Shown: positions 35,291-43,009 of the stretch, piece after piece
Layout: every line of letters starts with the position of its first letter
Numbering within the stretch: position 1 is the first letter of the stretch
Source: Chitinophaga sancti
GTDB lineage: Bacteria; Bacteroidota; Bacteroidia; Chitinophagales; Chitinophagaceae
Assembly (NCBI RefSeq): GCF_034424315.1
Contig: NZ_CP139972.1
Span: 3,720,001 to 3,784,000, forward strand
Length of the DNA: 64,000 nucleotides
Direction: 5' to 3'
Notes under the pieces: generated by a model
Databases searched by the model: none
Told to the model about the DNA's origin: nothing
Seen by the model: the letters and a program-made list of their open reading frames with translations, nothing else
Made by a program: the position numbers and the translations under genes

Positions 35291-38200
35291 CTAAAACCTG
35301 ATGTTGATGTTAAACAGAAACTGGCGGTTGTTGGGATATTTGAAATCCGAAACACCCGGCATCACATAAGCACTGGAGGTGATAGATGTATTAGGGTCCT
35401 GACCCAGGAACTTAGTAAATGTATATACGTTATCTGCTGTCAGGGATACCGTCACATCGTTCAGCAACCATTTTTTCACCAATGATCCAGGCAGCTGATA
35501 AGCCAGTGCGATATTGCGGATGGAGAAGAAACTACCATCTTTCAGGTAACGGGTAGATGTTTCGGTAGAGTTAGCAGCATTCTGCGGACTAGGCTCTGTC
35601 GCATCATCTCCCGGTTTGGTCCAGATCTTATGATCTTTTGGCAATACGATCTGGTTATAATAAGGTTCGTTACCATCATTTTCCACAAAACGCAGTGAAT
35701 TACTGAATACTTTGTTGCCGGTAATGAAGTACGTATTCACACTCAGGCTGATGCCTTTGTACTTCCAGGTAGAAGAGAAACCACCCTGGAACTTAGGCAA
35801 TGCGGAGCCCACTTCCTGGTAGGTAGCACTGGCATAGTCTGAAGTCGCTTCACGGCTGGTCACCTTACCATTTGCATCGTAGTTCACTACTTCCCACTGC
35901 GGGGCACCGGTTTCCTTGTTTACACCCAGCCATTTAGGCATGTAGAATTCATACAGGTTACCGTCGTTGCGATAGATCTGTGATATACTCCAGGTAGACT
36001 GTGTACGGGTAATGCTGCTGGGCAGCTGGCGCAGTTTATTGGTATTCACGTTCACACTGAGGTCTGTGCTCCACTCAAAATCTTTTGAATGGATATTTAC
36101 TGAATTGATGCCCAGTTCAATACCATTGTTCACTACCTGGCCTACGTTTTCCCAACGTTGTTCAAAACCCACTGAGAGCGGTTGTGATACCTGCAGGAGG
36201 AGGTTCTTGGTAATATTATTATAGGCATCTGCCGTGATGTTCAGGCGGTTGCTGAGCACACTCAGATCCACCCCTACGTTGATCTGTTGTTTGCTTTCCC
36301 AGGTCAGGTTCGGACTTGGCAACTGTGAAGGTGTCGCTGCTGTAGAGCCATTATACTGGCTGTTCAGCGAGTAGAGACCCAGGTAACGGCCTGCGCCAAT
36401 ATCCTGTGTACCGGTCACACCAAAACTACCTCTCAGTTTCAGGTTGTTTACAAACCTGCTATCCTTCATAAAATCTTCGTTGCTGAGTACCCACGCTGCT
36501 GATACCGCGGGGAAGGAACCATAACGCTTATTGGTAGGGAAAGCAGTAGATCCATCTATACGGAAAGATCCTGTCAGGAAGTATTTCTCTTTATAACCAT
36601 AGCTCACCTGTGAGATGAGTGACTGGATGATTGACTGATCGGCAGAACCATATACCTGTTGTGTATTAGATACTACATTCAGTACCTGCAAGCCTAAAGG
36701 TAAGCCCCTGCCGGACCCACCCAGTACTTCTGTTTTGCTGTTTTCAATGGCGACACCAGCTAAACCTGTAAGGGAGTGATCTCCAAACCTGAACTTAAAT
36801 TTCAGGAGATCGTTGGAAATAAAACCGTATCTCAGGGTGCTATATTCGTAGAGATAACCATCGTTGTGATAAGCCACTGTTTCCGGTGAATAGAAATCTT
36901 TTGATTTGCTGTAGTTGACCGCACCACGGTTGCTGCTGCTGAAGGATAACCAGGGAGTGATGTTTACATTCAGGCCCAGGTCATAATTCACATCGAAAGA
37001 CTTGTAGGGATGGGAAGAATTGGCAACGGTATGCACCGGGTTTGTTCTATCCCTTGACCACCATTTGAAGGAGGAACTACCATCTACATATTTCGGTGAT
37101 CCGTCTGCGTTATAGGGGTTATCCCATGGCATGCCCAGGTAGGCGTAATATACATCTTCATAGTTGTAAGACTTGCCACTGGTACCGCTGATGTTGATAT
37201 TGTTGGTTATAGACACATCTTTGGTGAAACGATAGGTAGAGTTTGCACGCAGGTTCACACGCTGATAACCGGAGTTCATGAAAGTACCTTTTTCATTATA
37301 ATAAGTGAGTGCTGTATAGTAGTCATTCTTTTCAGTGCTACCGCTGGCAGAGATATATACGTTCTGCATAGGCACTGTGCTGAACATGGTATTTAACCAG
37401 CTATAGTCCTGCCCCTGCAGGGTTTTCGGACGTTCACTATAGAATTTGAGGATGTCAATTTTATAGGAGTTGTTCGTGGTGCCCGGAATATAATCACGGT
37501 AATATTCTTTCTGGTGTTCGTACAGTTCGCTGCTGTTCATCATCTTCATCTTGCCAAAATCAGGCTTGCGGAGACCGGTGGTTACTTTTGCCTCGAACTG
37601 TGTTTTACCCAGTTTTGCTTTCTTGGTAGTCACGATGATGACACCGGCATTTGCCTGTGAACCATACATGGCAGTAGCACCTGCATCTTTCAGCACTGTT
37701 ACGTTTTCCACATCATTAGGATCGTAATTACCGCCGATGATACCATCTACTACCACCAGTGGTGTCTGCGATGCATTTACAGAAGATACGCCACGCAGCC
37801 TGATTTCAGAAGCAGCACCCGGTGCACCGGAGCCGTTCACCACCTGCAGACCGGCCACCTTGCCCTGCAGCATACTACCGAGGTCGTTAGTGGTCACATC
37901 TTTCAGTTTCTCAGCGTTCACGACTGCTACAGCGCTGGTCAGTTCCCCTTTCTTTTTATCACTATAACCTACTACCACTACTTCGTTGAACTTTTTGGTA
38001 TCTTCTTCCATGAGAATAGTGATACTGCCACGTACGCCGGCAACGGGATATTCTTTGGTAGCGAAGCCAATATTGCTGATCACCAGTACATCGGACTTAT
38101 TCAGATTATGAAGGGTGAAACGACCCTCTGCATCCGATTGTGTACCTCTGCGGGAGCCTTTTACAATCACCGTGGCACCTGGTAAACCAGCACCTCCCGG

Positions 38201-38617
38201 AGTGCTTACCCTGCCTGATACGGTAATAGTGGTATCGGCCATGGCCACAGCAGGGGTCTTTACTTTGTGGATCACGAAGCTGCTGCCCTCCAGCGAATAG
38301 GAGACCTGTTGATTTTTAAGGCATAGGTCCAGCACATCCTGTACATTGGCATCTTTTACCTGGAAAGATACGGGCACTGTGTTGGACAATACCTTTTCAG
38401 AGTAAACGATGGATACCCCTGTCTGAGTGATGATCTCAGCAAACACTTTTTGGAGCGGCGCTTCCTTAACCGTTAAGGTCACCTTCTGAGAATATCCTGC
38501 AGCAGCAACGTGCAGACAGGTAACCAGAATAAGTAGGGCGGTCAATTTCATAACCAGGCAAATTTTGGTTGATTGCCCGCGCACACAGCGGGCCATTACA
38601 TTACAATCGAAATGCAT
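35291..38617 (-). CDS. SusC/RagA TonB-linked outer-membrane transporter with STN domain
   Basis: A 1108-aa TonB-dependent transporter with signalling extension. After an N-terminal signal (MKLTALLILVTCLHVAAAG...SQ) come an STN domain (about 45-115, 'LTVKEAPLQKVFAEIITQTGVSIVYSEKVL'), a carboxypeptidase-like repeat (about 130-215), the plug ('VVVVGYSDKKKGELTSAV', 'ASEIRLRGVSSVNASQTPLVVVDGI', 'VENVTVLKDAGATAMYGSQANAGVIIVTTKK') and the barrel ending in an aromatic 'FLFNINIRF'. The STN domain implies regulation through the FecR and ECF sigma factor encoded upstream. The start may be 38617 or the Met at 38551; Chitinophaga homologues often keep the longer N-terminus. Confidence 0.96.
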   Translation of the reverse strand: MHFDCNVMARCVRGQSTKICLVMKLTALLILVTCLHVAAAGYSQKVTLTVKEAPLQKVFAEIITQTGVSIVYSEKVLSNTVPVSFQVKDANVQDVLDLCLKNQQVSYSLEGSSFVIHKVKTPAVAMADTTITVSGRVSTPGGAGLPGATVIVKGSRRGTQSDAEGRFTLHNLNKSDVLVISNIGFATKEYPVAGVRGSITILMEEDTKKFNEVVVVGYSDKKKGELTSAVAVVNAEKLKDVTTNDLGSMLQGKVAGLQVVNGSGAPGAASEIRLRGVSSVNASQTPLVVVDGIIGGNYDPNDVENVTVLKDAGATAMYGSQANAGVIIVTTKKAKLGKTQFEAKVTTGLRKPDFGKMKMMNSSELYEHQKEYYRDYIPGTTNNSYKIDILKFYSERPKTLQGQDYSWLNTMFSTVPMQNVYISASGSTEKNDYYTALTYYNEKGTFMNSGYQRVNLRANSTYRFTKDVSITNNINISGTSGKSYNYEDVYYAYLGMPWDNPYNADGSPKYVDGSSSFKWWSRDRTNPVHTVANSSHPYKSFDVNYDLGLNVNITPWLSFSSSNRGAVNYSKSKDFYSPETVAYHNDGYLYEYSTLRYGFISNDLLKFKFRFGDHSLTGLAGVAIENSKTEVLGGSGRGLPLGLQVLNVVSNTQQVYGSADQSIIQSLISQVSYGYKEKYFLTGSFRIDGSTAFPTNKRYGSFPAVSAAWVLSNEDFMKDSRFVNNLKLRGSFGVTGTQDIGAGRYLGLYSLNSQYNGSTAATPSQLPSPNLTWESKQQINVGVDLSVLSNRLNITADAYNNITKNLLLQVSQPLSVGFEQRWENVGQVVNNGIELGINSVNIHSKDFEWSTDLSVNVNTNKLRQLPSSITRTQSTWSISQIYRNDGNLYEFYMPKWLGVNKETGAPQWEVVNYDANGKVTSREATSDYASATYQEVGSALPKFQGGFSSTWKYKGISLSVNTYFITGNKVFSNSLRFVENDGNEPYYNQIVLPKDHKIWTKPGDDATEPSPQNAANSTETSTRYLKDGSFFSIRNIALAYQLPGSLVKKWLLNDVTVSLTADNVYTFTKFLGQDPNTSITSSAYVMPGVSDFKYPNNRQFLFNINIRF

Positions 38618-38683
38618 ACTTTTGTAGTGTTTGGTAGTACTTAAATGGTCTTACAGTGATTATTAAAGGAATGCCGGATAATG

Positions 38684-38714
38684 AAACCGGGGATGTTGCG
38701 AGCGTCTCCGGTTT
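38684..38714. other. Hairpin between fecR and susC
   Basis: AAACCGG at 38684-38690 pairs with CCGGTTT at 38708-38714, and the 17-nt loop allows a few more pairs. A T run follows only on the plus strand, where no gene reads through. On the minus strand it lies in the susC leader region and could be part of an mRNA structure. The remainder of the 226-bp gap shows nothing else recognisable. Confidence 0.3.
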
Positions 38715-38843
38715 TTACATAGGTATCCCTTTTAGCGGCTGCTATTATGGTATTCTTCTGCTGCTTTTAAATTTTGGTTCTATTTCAAATTTTGGTTCAG
38801 ATACCTTCCGGTAACAATAAGCTATAAATGATGGTTTAATTGA

Positions 38844-40007
38844 TTACGGTAATACGATGACCTTTCTCCCTTCTAATTTCAGGTGATTATATCCGCTTGC
38901 TTCGAGCAAACGTAACACGGACGATAATTGCAGGTTCCTGCTGATTCCCCCTCCATATAGTTCAGTACTGGGGCTTGCATTGTATACGATGTCTACATCG
39001 TACCAGCGGGCTACCTCTCTGAGTATGGCAGGCAAAGCTGTATTATTAAACACGAACACACCGTTTTTCCACGCGGTTACTTTTTTAATATCTGCGGGTC
39101 TGACAGTGATGGCATGGTTATCATTGTCCATGACAGCCTGCTGACCGGGTTGCAGGGTTTGTAGTGTGTTTCCTCCTTTTACTCTTACGCTACCTGAAAT
39201 GAGGGTAGTGTTAACTGTGGCTTCGTCGGCATAGGCCATAACATCAAATCCGGTACCCAGTACCTGTACTTCCATGCTGTCCCTGCGCGTGGAAGGCACT
39301 TTTACGAGAAAAGGATGTGTAGCATCGGGTGCTACTTCAAAATAACCCTGGCCTTCCAGTTCCACTATACGGTTAGTACCGGTGAAAGCAGTCGGGTAGC
39401 GGAGGGTGGTCGCTGAATTGAGCCATACTTTGGTTCCGTCGGGTAATACGATCTGGAATTGTCCTCCCCTGGGGGTAGATAGTTTATTATAGTGTATTGT
39501 ACTGCCGTTTGCTTCTGCAGTATATAATAATTGTCCGTTTTGCTGTTTGATGGATTGGTTGCCCTGGTGGATGGTCTGACTGCCGGCACTGTCTAAAGGC
39601 ACGACGGTACCATCGGCGAGGGTAAGGGTGGCTTTGTTGCTCCCCGGGTTGATGGGGTTTGCAGGTGTCAGGGCTTCGGTGTTCGAGGCTACAGGCGTTT
39701 GCTTTCCTGAGTGACCAAGGTACCAGAAGGCGGAGCCTGCAAGCAGGAAAATTACAGCAGCGGCTGCCAGGCGACGGAATGTGATGATCCGGCTACGGGG
39801 AGGAATGAGCTGGCTGTAAATGTTTTCGTAATCTATGTCAGGGGCAGTGTTTGCCGTTGCTGAATAGTTGCTGAGCAGATGATTGAGCGTGTTTGCATGC
39901 GCTTCATCTTTGATGTATATAAATAGCTCTTCCAGCTCCTCGCGGGTGCAAGATCTATTCACATAACGATCTAACAAATATTCTATCCTTGACTGATGCT
40001 CTGGCAT
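38844..40007 (-). CDS. FecR-family anti-sigma factor
   Basis: A 387-aa inner-membrane regulator. The cytoplasmic N-terminus (1-79) has 'RIEYLLDRYVNRSCTREELEELFIYI', one membrane helix spans about 80-98 ('LAAAAVIFLLAGSAFWYLG'), and a periplasmic FecR domain (about 170-270) carries 'STPRGGQFQIVLPDGTKVWLNSATTLRYPTAF' and 'VELEGQGYFEVA'. The C-terminal DUF4974/STN-like domain includes 'VFNNTALPAILREVARWYDVDI'. It should hold the ECF sigma factor until SusC senses substrate. It is separated from the sigma gene by a phosphodiesterase gene and a terminator, which is unusual. Confidence 0.95.
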   Translation of the reverse strand: MPEHQSRIEYLLDRYVNRSCTREELEELFIYIKDEAHANTLNHLLSNYSATANTAPDIDYENIYSQLIPPRSRIITFRRLAAAAVIFLLAGSAFWYLGHSGKQTPVASNTEALTPANPINPGSNKATLTLADGTVVPLDSAGSQTIHQGNQSIKQQNGQLLYTAEANGSTIHYNKLSTPRGGQFQIVLPDGTKVWLNSATTLRYPTAFTGTNRIVELEGQGYFEVAPDATHPFLVKVPSTRRDSMEVQVLGTGFDVMAYADEATVNTTLISGSVRVKGGNTLQTLQPGQQAVMDNDNHAITVRPADIKKVTAWKNGVFVFNNTALPAILREVARWYDVDIVYNASPSTELYGGGISRNLQLSSVLRLLEASGYNHLKLEGRKVIVLP

Positions 40008-40083
40008 ATAATATAAAGACGTGTAAAAAATTGGGAAGGACCGCGAAAAGATAATAATTTTTTAAAAAAGAGGAGGAAAAGCA

Positions 40084-40120
40084 AAAATGCTGCTTCCGCT
40101 TTCAGCAGAAGCAGCATTTT
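40084..40120 (-). terminator. Terminator after the phosphodiesterase gene
   Basis: A 13-bp perfect stem (40084-40096 with 40108-40120) with an 11-nt loop, followed on the minus strand by a T-rich run. It lies between the phosphodiesterase stop and the fecR start, so fecR is probably transcribed from its own promoter. Confidence 0.85.
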
Positions 40121-40161
40121 GCGGCAGACCTTTGAGAAATCGCCTACGGCTGCCGGAATAT

Positions 40162-41370
40162 TTATTTAATCCACAAATTGACAGTGTTGACAGGAGTCTC
40201 CAACACTATTTTATAAAAAGGACCATTTTCATTTTTCAATTCCTTTACATCTATTAAAGCATGCTCCTGTTTCACTGGTACCTCTTTCAATAATTTATAT
40301 TCATCCTTTCCTCCTTCCTTAAAATTATTAGTCGTCGTTACCCAGATCTTTACATTCCCGGTATTTTGCAAGGCTTTCCATTTCAGATCTATATTCCCCT
40401 GGATATAATTAGCGGATGCCTGGGCGATCGCTACATTTCCAATAAGCGGAGTACCATCTACCTCCCGCGCTACGGAATCGGGGATGTTCATTTGTAAATA
40501 CCTTGCGATGGTAGGCAAAATATCCACAATCCCCGGTTCATAATACTTAGCATAAGTATTTAAGGGGCGATAACTCGTCACCATCCAGGTGCTCCGTTGC
40601 CGCATGGACTGCCCGCCATGATCACGACCCGTTTTTTCATCACGACCATGATCTGTAGTTATTACGATCATCCAATCCTCCGGAAAATGCTGCTGACGAT
40701 ACCGGATCGCCTCCCATAATTTCCCCATCTGTGCATCCATCAAACTCACCGCCTTGTAAAATTCAGGACTATCGCCATGCATATGGCCCATATCGTCCGT
40801 ATACTCAAGGTAAACCCAGTTCAAAGATGCTGCGTCCTTTTTGATGCCTTTTACGGCCTCAGAAATTACTTTCTCATCGATGTTATGCATGAAATCACGC
40901 TGCTTGTCATGATGGAAATTTAGGGTATCCAGTTCATAGCCATCGGCATGCAGGTCTACGTACTCAGACAGCGCGAGTTTTGTACGGTTATCTTCCCAGC
41001 TGGAATATACGGCTGTTTGTTTTTTAGGAAAGGCCTCCTTGAATAAGCGGAAGATATTATGGTAGTGGTAGTTCGGATCCTTAATATCATTGTCCGGTAC
41101 ATTGTGCTTATTTACCCAGGTACCCGTAAGGAGGCTGTTATAACCTACTGCCGAGATAGTCGGGGTTTCGGAATAGGTGCTCCTGCCCCCTCCTACATGC
41201 ATACGGGTATAGGCACCCGCTGCAATGATCTTATCTATATTTGGCGTGGCCACTTTCTCTATTACATCGGCAGGGATACCGTCTGCAATGACAAATACCA
41301 CCTTCTTTTCGCGTTTGGATTGTGCGCTGACAGTACCAGCCAGCAACAGGAATATAAGTAGTTGTTTCAT
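40162..41370 (-). CDS. Secreted alkaline-phosphatase-superfamily phosphodiesterase
   Basis: A 402-aa secreted protein with signal MKQLLIFLLLAGTVSAQ. The nucleotide pyrophosphatase/phosphodiesterase-type active site appears: 'VVFVIADGIPADVI' (metal Asp), 'SETPTISAVGYNSLLTG' (nucleophilic Thr), 'EYTDDMGHMHGDSPEF' (metal Asp/His) and 'TTDHGRDEKTGRDHGGQ' (second metal site). A beta domain follows. Sulfatases of the same superfamily use Cys/Ser in CxPxR, which is absent, so a phosphodiester or pyrophosphate bond is the expected target. Its position between the ECF sigma and fecR genes suggests involvement with the locus's substrate or independent phosphate scavenging. Confidence 0.9.
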   Translation of the reverse strand: MKQLLIFLLLAGTVSAQSKREKKVVFVIADGIPADVIEKVATPNIDKIIAAGAYTRMHVGGGRSTYSETPTISAVGYNSLLTGTWVNKHNVPDNDIKDPNYHYHNIFRLFKEAFPKKQTAVYSSWEDNRTKLALSEYVDLHADGYELDTLNFHHDKQRDFMHNIDEKVISEAVKGIKKDAASLNWVYLEYTDDMGHMHGDSPEFYKAVSLMDAQMGKLWEAIRYRQQHFPEDWMIVITTDHGRDEKTGRDHGGQSMRQRSTWMVTSYRPLNTYAKYYEPGIVDILPTIARYLQMNIPDSVAREVDGTPLIGNVAIAQASANYIQGNIDLKWKALQNTGNVKIWVTTTNNFKEGGKDEYKLLKEVPVKQEHALIDVKELKNENGPFYKIVLETPVNTVNLWIK

Positions 41371-41411
41371 GCCCTAAAAATGGAAATTATTCAATGAATT
41401 GTATGTTAGCT

Positions 41412-41512
41412 TTTCATTAAGCATGGAAGCAGGAGGATCTCTAACTGCCATTTCGCGTTTCATTAAGCATGGAAGCAGGCGTATACACAACCTCCATTCA
41501 GCTTTTCATTAA
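41412..41512 (-). repeat. 46-bp tandem repeat between sigma and phosphodiesterase genes
   Basis: TTTCATTAAGCATGGAAGCAG starts at 41412 and again at 41458, and the first nine bases of a third copy start at 41504, inside the end of the sigma-factor gene. The period is 46 bp both times. On the minus strand the sigma stop TGA is followed at once by an ATG opening an 18-codon frame (MEVVYTPASMLNETRNGS). A second short frame, starting at the next unit's ATG, ends just before the phosphodiesterase ATG. The unit repeats the tail of the upstream gene. Confidence 0.8.
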
Positions 41513-42085
41513 ACAAGTGAATAGCAATACTCCCAGCGGCCCTCCATAACGTGACAGGAATACACGAATATGCTTCAGCGTTTCCACCTGTAAATTTTTC
41601 ACCCTGCTTTTCGACAACCCCATCTGTGCCGCAATATCCTCATGACTTAAGCCCTCCACCCTGCTGAGCCGGAAAATGGTTTGCTTCTGCGTTGATAACT
41701 GAGAAAGGGCATTGCTTATGAGCTGCTGGCTTTCCCTGGCATCCAGTTGCAGGTCCAGGGCATCGGCCACTTCAGAGATATTGGCCCATACCTGGTCGAC
41801 CAGCTGCTGCTGGCGCGCTACCTTGCGGAGATGATCAACCGTTTTGTTGCGGGCGATTATAAAGATGTAGTTACCAATGTTTTCTATAGCAGGAAGCTGA
41901 TCCCGGCTGGTCCATAATTTCAGAAAGGTATCCTGCAGAATATCCTCCGCATCGACCGCTGAATGGGTTAATTGGTATATAAACGCGGCTACCTGCCTGC
42001 TATGCCGGTCATATAACTGCCGGAAGGCACTTTCGTTCCCCTTCCTCAGCTGTTGTAGTAATTCCGTATCGGTGGTAGGCTGCAT
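41498..42085 (-). CDS. ECF sigma-70 family RNA polymerase sigma factor
   Basis: An extracytoplasmic-function sigma factor of 195 aa. Region 2 is 'AFRQLYDRHSRQVAAFIYQLTHSAVDAEDILQDTFLKLW' with the -10 recognition helix 'NYIFIIARNKTVDHLRK'. Region 4 is 'LSQLSTQKQTIFRLSRVEGLSHEDIAAQMGLSKSRVKNLQVETLKHIR'. The short extra C-terminal tail (LGVLLFTCLMKS) lies in repeat DNA. It presumably drives the downstream SusCD operon under control of the FecR protein, as in other Bacteroidota trans-envelope systems. The end of the coding region overlaps a 46-bp tandem repeat. Confidence 0.95.
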   Translation of the reverse strand: MQPTTDTELLQQLRKGNESAFRQLYDRHSRQVAAFIYQLTHSAVDAEDILQDTFLKLWTSRDQLPAIENIGNYIFIIARNKTVDHLRKVARQQQLVDQVWANISEVADALDLQLDARESQQLISNALSQLSTQKQTIFRLSRVEGLSHEDIAAQMGLSKSRVKNLQVETLKHIRVFLSRYGGPLGVLLFTCLMKS

Positions 42086-42201
42086 GCGTAAATAAACCCG
42101 ACTATCGCTCCTTTAGCTGCTTTTTGAATTGATGTTATCCTGCTAAAAATAATTAAAGTGAAGCATTGTTTCAGTAATTTTATTGGCAATTTATATCCCA
42201 T

Positions 42202-42966
42202 ATGCCTAAAACCCATTATCAGACCTCCGGAAAAATTAACCGGATCCCCCTTATTATTGCGTCCATTATTACTTTTCCCGCCTGTATCCTGTGTAGCAGA
42301 ATTTATGGAGAATTTACGGATTACGATATGAAACTGTCAGATCAACTCCTGCCCATGGTGCTCTGGACAGCTGCCCTCTTCCTGGTATTTTACCTGTTCA
42401 GGCACTATAACCAGAGCAGGAGCCCCCGGGTAAATGTCCGGATAGGTATTGTATTCAGCCTCGCGGCATGGCTCACTAACTGGGTTTGGTACCGTAATAT
42501 GGAAATGAAGGGCATACATTTAGTGGAGTTAGTCATGGTCTCTCTTCCCATTTTCATCATGCCCATGATGCGGTATTACTGTGAGAAATGCAGGGAACAC
42601 TATGCTAAAACAAGCGTGTATGTTTTAGATGCCAGCAAGTATTATCAACTTGCTAACCACTCAGATAATTTCAGTTTTCTGCTGGAGCTGGACCTGAAAT
42701 ACCTGCCGGAAACCGGGCCTAAAGAAACGAAGGAAATTATTAAGGTTGATTTTTATTGCTGCGAATCCTGTGGGAGTAATTCAATTATAGATATTGACTC
42801 CTATACATGGTCACGCACTTCTGAGCATAAGTGGTATATACGTGAATCCATACACAAGCATAATACACACAATAGATCTGTGACCTCCAGGCAAAAAGGG
42901 TTGGTACAGGGCGCCTACCTGGATGCTGATACGGGCAGCAAACTGAAACAATACCTGGTAGGGTAA
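42202..42966 (+). CDS. Membrane protein with paired-cysteine domain, unknown
   Basis: I do not recognise this 254-aa protein. It has about four hydrophobic helices in the first 125 residues. The C-terminal soluble part has 'CEKCREHY' (CxxC) just after the last helix and 'FYCCESCGSNSIIDIDSYTW' (CCxxC) about 50 residues later. The two Cys pairs would make a zinc ribbon or a redox pair. Between them is a short helical segment, and after them 'TSRQKGLVQGAYLDADTGSKLKQYL'. It is divergent from the ECF sigma factor gene with 116 bp between starts. A possible sigma/anti-sigma link is not supported by any motif. Confidence 0.7.
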   Translation: MPKTHYQTSGKINRIPLIIASIITFPACILCSRIYGEFTDYDMKLSDQLLPMVLWTAALFLVFYLFRHYNQSRSPRVNVRIGIVFSLAAWLTNWVWYRNMEMKGIHLVELVMVSLPIFIMPMMRYYCEKCREHYAKTSVYVLDASKYYQLANHSDNFSFLLELDLKYLPETGPKETKEIIKVDFYCCESCGSNSIIDIDSYTWSRTSEHKWYIRESIHKHNTHNRSVTSRQKGLVQGAYLDADTGSKLKQYLVG

Positions 42967-42972
42967 AAAAGC

Positions 42973-43001
42973 TGTCGCTTTTGCGAGTGGCAAAAGCGAC
43001 A
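42973..43001 (-). terminator. Terminator between convergent genes
   Basis: TGTCGCTTTTGC at 42973-42984 pairs perfectly with 42990-43001 around a GAGTG loop. The minus strand continues into a T run, so it serves mainly the beta-helix gene. The plus strand gene ends 7 bp before it. Confidence 0.88.
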
Positions 43002-43009
43002 ACCAAAAA

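Noticed and set aside
38684..38714. Hairpin upstream of susC considered as the fecR terminator.
   Set aside because: The T run is on the plus strand only, so it cannot be a normal terminator for the minus-strand fecR transcript; kept as a low-confidence structure.
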